Shown here: piece by piece, positions 8,590 to 17,823 of the stretch
Layout of the letters: every line of letters starts with the position of its first letter
Position numbering within the stretch: the stretch's first letter is position 1
Assembly: GCF_002224125.1 (NCBI RefSeq)
Contig: NZ_NCSM01000011.1
Location: forward strand, 447,282-511,281
Direction of reading: 5' to 3'
Origin: Streptomyces sp. NBS 14/10
Lineage (GTDB): Bacteria > Actinomycetota > Actinomycetes > Streptomycetales > Streptomycetaceae
DNA: 64,000 nucleotides
Notes under the pieces: model-generated
Database searches by the model: none
What the model saw: only the letters and a program-made list of their open reading frames with translations
Told to the model about the DNA's origin: nothing
Translations under genes and position numbers: made by a program

Positions 8590-9276
8590 TCAGGCGATGG
8601 GGTCGCCGACGGCCCCGCCGGTGGCCATACGGATTGCGTGGGCGAAGCGCACGGCAGCGGCCTTCACCTCGGTCAGTTCCGTGGAGTCGGCGCCGGTTCC
8701 GACACCGGCGCCGGCGAGGAAGGCGACGCCGATCTGCTCGTCCAGCACCCGCACCACCGCGGCGGTGGCCGCGGCGTGCAGCCGCACCTCCAGATCACCT
8801 GCCGGGCGCCCCAGCCGGTCACCGATGATCACGCGCATCTGCTGTTCGGTCTGATCGCAGGCCATCAGCCAGGCCGTGCGCAGCGCCGGTTCGGTGTCGG
8901 CGAGCCGGATCATCTTCATCGCCAGCATTTCATCGGCCAGATCGACCGGCCGCGTCTCGTACTGGAGCCGGACCAGTTCCCCCGCCAGGTGGTCTTCGAG
9001 GGACCTGTCCTTCGGCCAGCTGTGCAGCACGCTCATCAAGGTGACGACGCCCTGCATGACGATCGGCTCAGCGCATGCTTCCTTGCTGCGGAAGTGACGC
9101 CAGATGGTGCGCGTGGACAGCCCCACCGCATCGGCGATCTGGTCGCCGCTGGTCGCGGCCACGCCCTGCTTCCAGAACAGGCGTGCCGCCTCCCGGGAGA
9201 TCTCCAGCCGCAGCCGCGTACGCCGCCGCTCGCTCATCCCTCCCACAGGGCGATTCTCCGTCGCCATAACATTCAT
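8590..9276 (-). CDS. TetR-family transcriptional regulator
   Basis: A TetR-type repressor of about 228 residues. The DNA-binding helices are DQIADAVGLSTRTIWRHF, followed by a helical ligand domain ending MATGGAVGDPIA. The ATG at 9276 is chosen because GGAGAAGGAG lies just upstream; the frame opens at 9309. Immediate neighbours are a convergent Clp-N gene and a DUF4232 lipoprotein on the same strand, so no obvious divergent target exists. It may act only on itself or at a distance. Confidence 0.88.
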   Translation of the reverse strand: MNVMATENRPVGGMSERRRTRLRLEISREAARLFWKQGVAATSGDQIADAVGLSTRTIWRHFRSKEACAEPIVMQGVVTLMSVLHSWPKDRSLEDHLAGELVRLQYETRPVDLADEMLAMKMIRLADTEPALRTAWLMACDQTEQQMRVIIGDRLGRPAGDLEVRLHAAATAAVVRVLDEQIGVAFLAGAGVGTGADSTELTEVKAAAVRFAHAIRMATGGAVGDPIA

Positions 9277-9357
9277 CAACCCTTCTCCTTCTCCGTCCAC
9301 AAGCGGCATGACGTCGCCAAGTGAGCCGATGCGCGGCGGTGCGCGGCGGCGGTGGTG

Positions 9358-9987
9358 TTACCAGCTGAGGGCGTTGTCCATCGACTGCTGCCAGTACGTG
9401 ACGCCCAGGGAGTCATCCACGTAGACGCCCTCGGCGGGCAGAGACGGGTGAGCGACCCAGGAGGTGTTCTCCCCGGCGCGGTCCTGGAAGGTGATGGCGA
9501 GGGACTTCACGGTGTGGCCGTTCGTGCCACTGCCGTCGGTGGCCGACAGGTTCACGGCCGCGTAGCCGGACTCGTCCGGCGCGAGCGTGACGACGGCCTG
9601 CGGCTTGGAGTCCTCGTTGACCCGCGGCACCGACTGGGCCTCGCCGAAGCGGGCAGCCGGGTAGCCGTAGAGGTCGCAGGGGGCGCTGCCGGTGTTGGTG
9701 ACCGTGAGCAGCATGTGGTTCACCGGGCGATTCACCGGGGACGCAACCGTCTTGATGCTGGAACTCTTGCAGGCGACGACCTTGTTGCCACTCGCGCCGG
9801 CACCGCCGGGCTTCGCACCCTTACCGGAGGATGAGCCGGACAAGGAGCCGGTCGAGGAGCCACCTGCCGACGGGCCCTCGTCGGACTCACCCGATCCGTC
9901 GCCGCACGCGGTCAGGGAGAGAGCGGCGATCGCGACGGCCGCGGTGGCGGTCAGCAGGCGGGTACGGGTGTCCCGGACACTGGACAT
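9358..9987 (-). CDS. DUF4232-type secreted lipoprotein
   Basis: A 209-residue lipoprotein. A signal peptide runs to the lipobox LTAC (Cys28) and is followed by a Gly/Ser-rich linker (about residues 30-65). The compact C-terminal domain matches the DUF4232 pattern seen widely in Streptomyces (LTVTNTGSAPCDLYGYPA, two cysteines likely in a disulfide). It should be anchored on the outer face of the membrane. The function is unknown. It lies on the same strand as the TetR gene 80 bp downstream. Confidence 0.85.
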   Translation of the reverse strand: MSSVRDTRTRLLTATAAVAIAALSLTACGDGSGESDEGPSAGGSSTGSLSGSSSGKGAKPGGAGASGNKVVACKSSSIKTVASPVNRPVNHMLLTVTNTGSAPCDLYGYPAARFGEAQSVPRVNEDSKPQAVVTLAPDESGYAAVNLSATDGSGTNGHTVKSLAITFQDRAGENTSWVAHPSLPAEGVYVDDSLGVTYWQQSMDNALSW

Positions 9988-10217
9988 GTGGGTGGTGGGC
10001 CCTTCCGTGGTGCATGGGGGGTGCTGGATGACCGGAGTCTGTTCGGTGATCCATCCCAGCCGCTACGAAGGACCGGCAATTGGATACGCTGGGACGGAAA
10101 GCGGGCCTTGACCAGCAGCGATCCAGGCAGCCTGGAATGCGGGAATGGGACGCGCCGGGCCACGTGGGACGTGGCGAGGAACGGTGTCAGGGTCGATTGA
10201 GCTGGTCGTGGAGCGGA

Positions 10218-11228
10218 TTACGCGGTGCTCAGCGCCTCGGTAGGTGCCAGGCGGGCGGCACGTACGGAGGGGTACACCCCAGCCAGGACGCCGATGGCTG
10301 TCGCCCCGCCCGTGCCCATGGCGATGGCGGTCAGCGGGATCACCGGCGGCCAGCCCTGATACGTCACGTAGGCGACCGTGGCCAGAGCGCCCATGACTGT
10401 TCCTGCCACACCGCCGAGCAACGAGAGCACCACGGATTCGGTCATGAACTGGCCTCGAATCTGCCTGCGGTTGGCTCCCAGCGCACGCCTGAGACCGATC
10501 TCGCTGCGCCGTTCGAGGACGGAGATGTACATGGTGTTGGCGACTCCGATGCCGCCAACCAGCAGTGCCACCCCCGACAGCCCCAGGAAGAGAGCCGAGA
10601 ACGTGCTGTCCGCCGCACGCTTGGCGGCCAAAGCATCGGATGGCCGACTGACCTGTACCAGCCCGGGGAGCTGCGGGTACACGGTGGCGGGGAGGACGTC
10701 GGCCACGGCCTCCATGGCGTCTTCATCGGCCCGCACATAGACGACGGTGGGGTGTCCGTCGAAGGCCAGCTCCTGTTTCGCCGTCTGCCAGCCCACCAGT
10801 ACGGAGCGGTCGAGGTCCTCGGCAAGTGGTACCGGGTCGAGGATGCCGATGACGCTGAACCACGTCTGATCGATGATGACCTGCGGGGCCTGCTGACCCG
10901 GAACGATACGGGGAATACCGAGCCGGGCGGCGGCCTGGTGGCCGAGCACGACAGTGGGCAGCCGGTCAGTGGACAGGCTCAGGAAGCGGCCCGATCTCAC
11001 CCGGCCGTTCACGGTGGGAAGCAGGTCGTTCCGGCTGGCGAGAACGCTGAGCCCGAGTCCGTCATTGGGGTCTGTCCGGTCGGAGCGCCGGACGATCGCA
11101 TGTGTGTTGGCGACGGCGCTCGTGCGGCTCACCGGGCCGATCCTGGCAGCCATCTTCGCGGCTTCCGGTGGCAGCAGCACAGGGGGCTTCTGGTTGGGCT
11201 GTGGCTGGGCCCATAGCAGGACAGCCAT
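10218..11228 (-). pseudogene. MacB/FtsX-type ABC permease, N-terminally truncated
   Basis: The C-terminal two thirds of a MacB-like permease is intact: a periplasmic domain (VVLGHQAAARLGI; FSVIGILDPVPL), then three membrane segments (LFLGLSGVALLVGGIGVANT, LLGGVAGTVMGALATVA, ATAIGVLAGVYPSVRAARL) and the usual ending LAPTEALS. The first membrane helix and start of the periplasmic domain are missing. Homology fades near 11,215, exactly where the oppositely oriented sensor-kinase sequence begins. The frame stays open to 11498, but that part is only the antisense of the kinase. An ATG at 11228 might give a product with no first helix. No ABC ATPase is nearby. I read it as a remnant. Confidence 0.7.
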
Positions 11229-12830
11229 CCCCTGGCGGACTCGGCTGCCGGCCAGAACCGTCCCTTCCAGCCTCCGCACAAGGCGACCGCGGTCGTCGAC
11301 CCGCTGGCCGTCGACCCTCTGGCTGCCGACCCGGAGCTGAGCAAGGCTACGGCCACGGATGGCGGCTCGGGGACGGAGCGGATCGACCCCCGGGCCGTGG
11401 GCCCGTTCAGGCTGTCCGAGGAGGACAGTGAACGGCTGAAGGTCATCGCTAACCGGGTGGTCATCTGCTTGCGCTCGTTCGACGGCGTCCAAGCCCACGT
11501 TCAGACGATGCCCAGTGGGCGGCCGAGAGTGGTGGTGCCGACCCCGGGCGGTGTGCCCGCCCTCGGTGACCAGCGCTGCCCCACCAGCGTGCTCGCCGAT
11601 CCGACACCGCAGGAAGCCAAAGCCCTGGCGTCGCTCACCACGCTCGTCAGCTCATGCCTCACCCGCCGGCAAACGGACGGTGTGACCCTGGCCCTCGACG
11701 GCAGCTGGGATCCACGAACCCGCCACGCGCCCCTGGCCGCGACAGTCTCCTCATGCCTGACGACAAGCCGCAGTCAGCAACTGGCGCCGTACGTCGCACC
11801 CGCCGCCCTGATGTACGTCGGCAGCCCCGGACGTACGGCAACGACATTCTTCGACCTCTCCCCCGCGAACAGGCTCCGCATCACCGGCTGGTCCGCGGCC
11901 GTGCTCGTGATGACCGTGGCCGTGACCACCTTGGCGGGCATCCGCCTGGTGAAGCCGCTCAGAGCACTCACCGACGCGGCCAAGCGCATGGAAGTCGGCG
12001 AGTTGTCCACACGTGTGCCGGTACGGGGCGGCGATGAGATCGCGAGGCTGTCGACCGCCTTCAACGCGATGTCGCAACGCCGCGAACAACTGGAAGGAGT
12101 ACGCCGGGACATGACCAACGACATCGCACATGAGCTGCGCACCCCGGTGAGCAACATCCGGGGCTGGCTCGAGGCGGTCGAGGACGGCATCGCACGTCCC
12201 GACCCCGATCTGGTGACCTCCCTGCTGGGGCAGTCGCGCCAACTGCAGCACATCATCGACGACCTCCGGGATCTATCGGCGGCCGAGGCCGGCGAGCTTC
12301 GTCTGGCTCCGGAGCCCGTACAGGTCTCCGAACTGCTGTCGGCCACCGCCATGGCCAACCAGGCCACCGCCGCGGCAGCAGGTGTCACCGTCACCGTGGC
12401 GGCCACCCCCACCGTGGCGGACAGCGAAGCCATCCTGGTCATGGCTGATCCCGTACGGGCCCGGCAGATGGTGGGCAACCTCGTGTCGAACGCCATTCGC
12501 CACACACCTGCGGGAGGATCCGTCACCCTGAGCGCCCGTGCCGATCCCGAGACCGTTGAGATCGACGTGGCGGACACCGGAACCGGGATCTCAGCCGATG
12601 AGTTGCCGCATGTCTTCGACCGGTTCTGGCGCGCGGAGAAGTCCCGCGGCAGGCAGAGCGGCGGAAGCGGCCTCGGGCTGGCCATCGTGCGCCGCCTGAC
12701 CGAAGCGCACGAGGGAACCGTCACCGCGGTCAGCACTCCGAACGTCGGATCAACCTTCACGCTCCGCCTGCCGCGCCACTCAAGCGCCACAGAACCCGGA
12801 CCGCGAGACCTCGGCCACGATCTGCCATGA
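11217..12830 (+). pseudogene. Two-component sensor histidine kinase, N-terminally truncated
   Basis: The readable frame opens after a TAG at 11214. It encodes most of an extracellular sensor domain, one membrane helix (about GWSAAVLVMTVAVTTLAG), HAMP (VKPLRALTDAAKRM), the phospho-acceptor histidine in DIAHELRTPVSN, and a full ATPase domain (NLVSNAIRHTPAGG; DTGTGISADELPHVFDRFWR; GSGLGLAIVRRL). The first membrane helix that should precede the sensor domain is missing, and the first start codon is an internal GTG at 11397. No response regulator lies beside it. The 5' break abuts the equally truncated permease, so one rearrangement probably damaged both. Confidence 0.7.
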
Positions 12831-12833
12831 CCA

Positions 12834-12851
12834 GCCATGACGAGTCATGGC
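12834..12851. terminator. Inverted repeat between convergent genes
   Basis: GCCATGAC-GA-GTCATGGC is a perfect 8-bp inverted repeat in the 26-bp gap between the kinase remnant and the convergent methyltransferase. The loop is short for a hairpin, so terminator function is only plausible. Confidence 0.35.
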
Positions 12852-12856
12852 CAGCG

Positions 12857-13777
12857 TTACGGCCGGGGCTTGTTCGCGGGCTTGTCCGCGAAGACCCACC
12901 GGTTGCCCGCCAGCGCGTCGCCCGGCTCGGGCAGCGGGCCGCGTCCGTGCCGGCGGGTGAAGTCGAAGGGTGTGTGGACCGATGTGGACCAGCCCTTGCC
13001 CGCCAGATCACCTGCGGAGTCGGGCCGCGGCTCGCCATCGAACAGGTTGAGCAGATCGATGCCGATCTGGTGTTTCGTCGAGGTGTAGAGCGGGCTGTCG
13101 CTGAACTCCAGTAAGTCCTTCTCGAGCTTGGCCTCGTACGCCAGGGCGCTTCCCCCCGTGCTCAACCGGTCCACCGTGTCGATGAGGTACGTCTCGGCGG
13201 CGCCTGGCAGGTAGAACAGCAACCCCTCGGCCAGCCAGACGCTCGGTGCGGCCGCGTCGAAGCCGGCGTCGGTCAGCGCTCCGACCCAGTCGGCGCGCAG
13301 ATCGATCGGGATCGGTACGCGCGCTGCCTTCGGGGTGGCCGACAGTCCGCCGAGCACCTTGTGCTTGAACGCCAGCACGCCTTCCCGGTCGACCTCGAAG
13401 ACCACGCAGCCGCAGGGCCAGTCGAGACGGAACGCCCGCGAATCCAACCCCGCTCCGAGCAGGACCACTTGGCGGGCGCCCCCCGCGTGCACCGACCGGA
13501 GGAGAAAATCGTCGAGGACCCTAGTCCGCAGACCGAAGTAGCGCGCGAACCGCCCCCACAGCGGGTTCGCGTCCCCGTCCGGAACCTGTTGTATGCGGAC
13601 CGGCCAGCCCGCTGACGCCGGTGCGGCGAGCACGAAGTGCTCTGCGTAGACGTCCCGTGCCAGGCTGTCGTGGCGGTGGGTCTCGATCGCCCGTGCCGCG
13701 GCGACCATGAGAGCGGTCAGACCGACACCCCCTTCCACACCTTCCACACCGGTGTTCCGATGCGCTGTGCCGACCAT
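12857..13777 (-). CDS. SAM-dependent methyltransferase, LCM (leucine carboxyl methyltransferase-like) family
   Basis: A 306-residue class I methyltransferase of the PF04072 type common in actinobacteria. The SAM-binding motif VVLLGAGLDSRAFRL, the acidic strand VFEVDREGVLAFK and the family motif WLAEGLLFYLP are clear. Relatives methylate carboxylates (LCMT, Ppm1-like), so O-methylation of an acid is a reasonable inference. It is the last gene of a minus-strand run: furan synthase, aldehyde dehydrogenase, alcohol dehydrogenase, then this gene after a 72-bp gap. It may act on a carboxylate made by the aldehyde dehydrogenase. Confidence 0.85.
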   Translation of the reverse strand: MVGTAHRNTGVEGVEGGVGLTALMVAAARAIETHRHDSLARDVYAEHFVLAAPASAGWPVRIQQVPDGDANPLWGRFARYFGLRTRVLDDFLLRSVHAGGARQVVLLGAGLDSRAFRLDWPCGCVVFEVDREGVLAFKHKVLGGLSATPKAARVPIPIDLRADWVGALTDAGFDAAAPSVWLAEGLLFYLPGAAETYLIDTVDRLSTGGSALAYEAKLEKDLLEFSDSPLYTSTKHQIGIDLLNLFDGEPRPDSAGDLAGKGWSTSVHTPFDFTRRHGRGPLPEPGDALAGNRWVFADKPANKPRP

Positions 13778-13849
13778 GTGTCCTCCCTTGGCGCGAGCGT
13801 GCGGTGTCCGTGGCTGCCCGCCAGATGGCGCCCGCCAGGTGGCGGCCCA

Positions 13850-14983
13850 TCAGACAGGCAGCGGTGTTGAAACGCCTCGCTCATCGCCCCCTCCCTGCGG
13901 AACCAGCACGGGTTTGACCACGCGGCCCGCGTCGCAGTCGCGTTCGGCCTCGTTGATGTCGGCGAGCGGGTACGTACGGATCAGCTGGTCGAAAGGGAAC
14001 CACCCGGCCTGCCACAGCCCGGTCAGCCGCGGAATCAGCAGTCCCGGCACCGCGTCCCCCTCGCAGATGTGGGAGATCCTGCGGCCCCGGTCCAGTGCCC
14101 CCGGTTCGAGCGGCAGCGCGGTGTGGAGCCGGGCCACCAGGCCGAGGTGGCCGGTCGGGCGCAGGGCCCGGAGCGCGTCGTTGATCAGCTGGGCGGAGCC
14201 CGTGGTGTCCAGCGCGTACTGCGCGCCGCCGTCGGTCAGTCGCTGAATGCGGTCGGGCAGGTCGGCCGATGCCGCGTGCAGCGGGATCGCGCGAAGCCGC
14301 TCGGCGAGGGCCAGCCGTTCGGGGTGCCGGTCGACGGCCACGGTCACTGCCCCGGCGGCGGTGGCCGCCATCACCGCGGCCAGGCCCACCGCTCCCGCGC
14401 CGAAGACCGCGATGGTGTCGCCGGGGCCGACGCCGAAGGAGTTGAAGACAGCTCCGGCGCCGGTGAGGAAGCCGCAGCCGAGCGGGCCGAGCAGTTCGAC
14501 GGGCAGCGAGGGATCGACCCGGACGGCGTTGCGGGCCGGGACCATCGCGTACTCGGCGAAGGAGGACTGGCCGAACCACCGGGGAGCCAATTCGTCCCCG
14601 GCCGCGTCGGTGAACCGCGCCGCGTTCTCCTTGCGCCCTCCGAAGAGGTTGAGCGAGGCGAAGGAGTCACAGTAGGCGGGGGCCGCGCCCATGCAGTTCC
14701 GGCAGCGTCCGCAGGAGTCGAAGCTCAGCACGACATGGTCGCCGACGCTCAGGCCGGTGTCCGGGCCACCCGTCTCCACCACGACCCCGGCCCCCTCGTG
14801 GCCGAGCACCGCCGGCAGCGGTGAGCGGCCCGCCGAACGCCGGACCGCGAGATCGGTCCGGCACATCCCACAGCCCGCGATCCTGACCAGGATCTCGCCG
14901 TCGGCCGGTCCCGCGTTCAGGATCACCTCCTCGACGGCGAAGCGGCTCTGGTACGAGCGCAGCACCGCCGCGCCGAACCTCAT
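13850..14983 (-). CDS. Zinc-dependent alcohol dehydrogenase (aryl/benzyl-alcohol type)
   Basis: A 377-residue medium-chain dehydrogenase resembling aryl-alcohol and class III-like enzymes. The catalytic zinc site shows CGMCRTDLAV and GHEGAGVVVETG. The structural zinc loop SCGRCRNCMGAAPAYC has all four cysteines. The cofactor motif is FGAGAVGLAAVMAA. The ATG at 14983 follows a strong GGAGG. The upstream aldehyde dehydrogenase stops at 14986, so the two genes nearly touch and are surely co-transcribed. In the operon it could interconvert a hydroxymethyl and a formyl group on a furan ring; that is inference from context. Confidence 0.88.
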   Translation of the reverse strand: MRFGAAVLRSYQSRFAVEEVILNAGPADGEILVRIAGCGMCRTDLAVRRSAGRSPLPAVLGHEGAGVVVETGGPDTGLSVGDHVVLSFDSCGRCRNCMGAAPAYCDSFASLNLFGGRKENAARFTDAAGDELAPRWFGQSSFAEYAMVPARNAVRVDPSLPVELLGPLGCGFLTGAGAVFNSFGVGPGDTIAVFGAGAVGLAAVMAATAAGAVTVAVDRHPERLALAERLRAIPLHAASADLPDRIQRLTDGGAQYALDTTGSAQLINDALRALRPTGHLGLVARLHTALPLEPGALDRGRRISHICEGDAVPGLLIPRLTGLWQAGWFPFDQLIRTYPLADINEAERDCDAGRVVKPVLVPQGGGDERGVSTPLPV

Positions 14984-14985
14984 CG

Positions 14986-16389
14986 TCACGCCTCCTCCGG
15001 ACGGTGCACGACGAACGGCCTGAGGTTCCCGTAGAGCCCCCACGGCCCGCCCGCGACGCCGACACCGCTCTCCTTGATGCCGGCGAAGGGCTGGGCGAGG
15101 GACAGTTCGGCGTGGTGGTTGATCCACGCCGTCCCGCACTCCAGCCGGTCGGCCACCGCCTCGGCCCGGTCGAGGTCGGTCCCCCATACCGAGCCGCCCA
15201 GCCCGAAGCCGGTGCCGTTGGCCGCCTCGAGGGCTTCGTCGAGGCTCCCGTACGGCAGCACGGGCAGGACCGGACCGAACTGCTCCTCCGTCACCACTGG
15301 GCAGTCGGAGGGGACATCGGCCAGGATCGTCGGGGCGAAGAAGTAGCCCGGTCGGTCCAGCCGGTGGCCACCGGCCACGGCTCTGGCACCGGCTGCCAGG
15401 GCCTGGGTCGTGTAGCGCTCGACCCGGGCCAGTTGGGGGGCGTTGTTGACCGGCCCCAGCTGCGACCCCGGGTCGAGCCCGGCTCCGACGACGGCGGTCT
15501 TCGCGCGCTCTGCCAGGGCCTCGACCACCTGGGCGTAGAGCCGGGCCGGGGCGTAGACGCGCTTGACCGCCATGCAGACCTGCCCGCAGTTGCGGAACGC
15601 CGCCCAGAACAACCGGTCCGCGATCCGCTCCACATCCACGTCCTCCAGCAGAATAGCGGCGTCGTTACCGCCCAGCTCCAGGGTGACCCGGGCGAGCGAG
15701 GCCGCCGCGCCCTCCGCGACGGCCCGTCCGGTGCGCATCGAACCGGTGAAGGTCACGTGGCGGATCCCCGGATGGGACGCGAGGCGGGCGCCGAGGGGTT
15801 CGCGACCGGTGACGATCGTCAGTACGTCCTCGGGGAGCGCGGCGGAGATGACGGACCCCAGCAACCGTGTGGCGAGGGGCGTGAACGGGGAGGGCTTGAG
15901 CACCATCGTATTGCCTGCGGCGAGCGCGGGCGCGAACTTCGCCGACGCGAGCTGGAGGGGAAAATTCCACGGGACGATCGCGGCGACGGGCCCGAGCGGT
16001 CGCCAGCGGATCTCGCCGCGTACCGGCCGACCGTCCCTGATCGGCTGGGGCCCGGGGTCCAGCTCGGCGAAGTAGCGCAGGCGGGCCGCCGTACGGGCGA
16101 TCTCCGCGTACGACTCGGCCAGGGGTTTGCCCTGTTCACGGGTGAGCAGCGGAGCGAGGTCGGCCCCGGCCTCCTCCACGGCGTCGGCTGCCACGAGCAA
16201 CGCGGCGGTGCGGGCGACGGGATCGGCCCGCCAGCCGCGCCAGGCCTCGTGGGCCCGCTCGACGACGGCGTCCAACTCGTCCGGGTGCTGATCGGGAGCC
16301 TCGTCGAAGGCCTCGCCCACTGCCGGATCGAGAACGGCGAACCGCTCGTCGCGGGTCCCGGGCGCGCGACGGGGCGAATGTATCGGCAT
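14986..16389 (-). CDS. NAD(P)-dependent aldehyde dehydrogenase
   Basis: A 467-residue aldehyde dehydrogenase that should oxidise an aldehyde to a carboxylate. Visible family motifs are VPWNFPLQLASAK (cofactor site), FTGSMRTGRAVA, the general-base glutamate in LELGGNDAA, the catalytic cysteine in CGQVCMAVKRVYAP, and EEQFGPVLPV. The ATG at 16389 lies 8 bp after the furan synthase stop and has only a weak ribosome site, implying translational coupling. In this operon the natural substrate may be the furan aldehyde made by the upstream enzyme. Confidence 0.9.
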   Translation of the reverse strand: MPIHSPRRAPGTRDERFAVLDPAVGEAFDEAPDQHPDELDAVVERAHEAWRGWRADPVARTAALLVAADAVEEAGADLAPLLTREQGKPLAESYAEIARTAARLRYFAELDPGPQPIRDGRPVRGEIRWRPLGPVAAIVPWNFPLQLASAKFAPALAAGNTMVLKPSPFTPLATRLLGSVISAALPEDVLTIVTGREPLGARLASHPGIRHVTFTGSMRTGRAVAEGAAASLARVTLELGGNDAAILLEDVDVERIADRLFWAAFRNCGQVCMAVKRVYAPARLYAQVVEALAERAKTAVVGAGLDPGSQLGPVNNAPQLARVERYTTQALAAGARAVAGGHRLDRPGYFFAPTILADVPSDCPVVTEEQFGPVLPVLPYGSLDEALEAANGTGFGLGGSVWGTDLDRAEAVADRLECGTAWINHHAELSLAQPFAGIKESGVGVAGGPWGLYGNLRPFVVHRPEEA

Positions 16390-16397
16390 GCCGGCGG

Positions 16398-17153
16398 TCA
16401 GCTCGCGGCGGCGACGGCAGCCGCGTGTTCCCGGGCGTGCCGGTCCATCTCCGCCCGGAAGGCGGCCACCAGCTGCGGCTGAATCCTTCCGGTGGTGCGG
16501 TCGCCCCCCTGGCAGACCGCCCCGCGCACCCCCACGATGTCCGTGCCGATGCGGGTCAGCGCGCCGAGGTCTCCCACCTTGACGCTGCCCGCGAGGGCGG
16601 CGAGCAGATCGGCCTCGTGGGCCAGCCGGACGAACTCCGCGCAGACGTCGGGCGGAACGTGGTCGAACAGCCGTGTCCCGTCCTTGATCGCGGTGTCGAG
16701 CATGGCCGCGTCGGAGCCGGAGCGGCGGGCGATGTCGGGCAGCGCGAGCGGGTTGACGCAGCCGATCCGGCCGGCGTCGGCGTAACCCGAGGCGACGACG
16801 AACGCGTCCGGCCGATAGTCCTTCACCGCCCGGACGACCCCTCGCATGACCTCGATGGCCTGTTCGGGCGTCGTGCACCCGTAGAGGCCGACCTTGATAT
16901 ACGTGGCTCCGGAGACAGTTGCACCGAGCGCCGCCTGGGCCACCGTGCCGGGCTTGTACGGGACGTCTCCCACGGTGGCGGACACCGGCTTGTCCGCCGG
17001 GACCGTATCGCGGATCTCCCTGATGACCCACGGGAAGTTCGCGCCCAGCGAGCCCTCGTCAGGCTTCTTGACATCGACGATGTCGAGGTGCTCCGCCGCC
17101 TTCGCGCAGTCGAGAGCCTCCTCGACGCTGTCCGGGGAGATGAGAAGCAACAA
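16398..17153 (-). CDS. mfnB-like: (5-formylfuran-3-yl)methyl phosphate synthase (MfnB/DUF556 family)
   Basis: A 251-residue TIM-barrel enzyme whose archaeal relatives condense two glyceraldehyde-3-phosphates into a formylfuran phosphate, the furan of methanofuran. Active-site motifs are intact. Starting at TTG 17153, Asp27 and Lys29 ([16 protein letters not shown]), Lys87 (YIKVGLYG), and Asp153 and Lys157 (MLDTAIKDG) each sit two residues after the M. jannaschii catalytic positions as I recall them. [17 protein letters not shown] closes the barrel. I prefer this TTG because AGGA lies upstream and the N-terminus then matches the family ([13 protein letters not shown]). A GTG at 17180 would add nine residues and lies inside a hairpin. 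It is the first gene of a four-gene operon. Confidence 0.88.
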   Translation of the reverse strand: MLLLISPDSVEEALDCAKAAEHLDIVDVKKPDEGSLGANFPWVIREIRDTVPADKPVSATVGDVPYKPGTVAQAALGATVSGATYIKVGLYGCTTPEQAIEVMRGVVRAVKDYRPDAFVVASGYADAGRIGCVNPLALPDIARRSGSDAAMLDTAIKDGTRLFDHVPPDVCAEFVRLAHEADLLAALAGSVKVGDLGALTRIGTDIVGVRGAVCQGGDRTTGRIQPQLVAAFRAEMDRHAREHAAAVAAAS

Positions 17154-17177
17154 CGTGGATTCCTTCCACCGCATATC

Positions 17178-17197
17178 CACCTGCCGAAGGGCAGGTG
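17178..17197. promoter_or_regulatory. Hairpin in leader of furan-synthase operon
   Basis: CACCTGCC-GAAG-GGCAGGTG is a perfect 8-bp stem with a 4-base loop. It lies 25 bases ahead of the TTG start of the MfnB-like gene and downstream of the MerR gene. No U-run follows, so it may be a weak terminator after merR, a processing site or an attenuator. A smaller stem just downstream (GTGGA-AGGAA-TCCAC) would place the Shine-Dalgarno bases in its loop. Confidence 0.45.
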
Positions 17198-17335
17198 TGC
17201 GGAGTCGTCTGGATCACGTGCGGTCTGCTCATCATTGCCGCGGCCCGTGGCCAACGGCAGGGCGCGCGGAGTCCGAACGGGTCGTTGCATGACGTGTACG
17301 CGCCCCTGAGCACGCCGTCCACGCCGGTCCGAAAC

Positions 17336-17794
17336 CTACGGCCTGATGGGGATGTGGGGAGCAGCGTCCAGGCCGATGCGATCCGCCACCATCTGCTGGA
17401 AATGAGCGCACTGGGTGAAGTCCTCGTGATCGCAGTCGAGGGCGCATTCGATGAGGTCGAGGGACGCCTGCGCAGCTGCGATACGGGAGCGAAGCGCCTC
17501 GGCCTCCTCGTACAGGATGTCCCGTCGCTGCGTCGGATCGGCGGCAGCGGCCAGAGAGCGGATGGTGTCGAGGGAGAGCCCTGCCTCCTTGGCGCGCAGG
17601 ATGACGGCGACACGCGTGAGGTCGGTGATGCCGTAGCGGCGCCGACCGGCGGCATCGCGTGCGGGGGTGAGGATCCCCATCGACTCCCAGTGCCGCAGGA
17701 CGTGCGTGGCCAGCCCGAAGCGTTGGGCGATGGCACCGATGCTCATGGGCTCGCGCCCGCCGTCGGCAGTCATCCCGTGCTCGCTTGACTTCAT
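17336..17794 (-). CDS. MerR-family transcriptional regulator
   Basis: A 152-residue MerR-type regulator. The winged helix-turn-helix reads SIGAIAQRFGLATHVLRHWE, then GRRRYGITDLTRVAVI. A dimerisation helix runs about 90-120, and a C-terminal segment with three cysteines (CALDCDHEDFTQC) might bind a metal or sense redox. The start is unsure: ATGs at 17794, 17773 and 17746 are all in frame and none has a strong ribosome site. It diverges from a methyltransferase and precedes the furan-synthase operon on the same strand, so it may control either. Confidence 0.87.
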   Translation of the reverse strand: MKSSEHGMTADGGREPMSIGAIAQRFGLATHVLRHWESMGILTPARDAAGRRRYGITDLTRVAVILRAKEAGLSLDTIRSLAAAADPTQRRDILYEEAEALRSRIAAAQASLDLIECALDCDHEDFTQCAHFQQMVADRIGLDAAPHIPIRP

Positions 17795-17808
17795 GCCGAC
17801 ATTAAGTC
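17787..17808. promoter_or_regulatory. Candidate MerR operator (GACTT-N12-AAGTC)
   Basis: A perfect 5-bp inverted repeat with a 12-bp gap lies between the divergent merR-type and methyltransferase genes. This spacing is usual for MerR dimer sites. It overlaps the longest possible merR start codon. Confidence 0.4.
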
Positions 17809-17823
17809 GCAGCCTTGGGGCTC

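Noticed and set aside
11226..11498. Upstream extension of the ABC permease frame to 11498
   Set aside because: This part is only the complement of the kinase sensor domain and contains no membrane helix, so I end the permease remnant near 11228.
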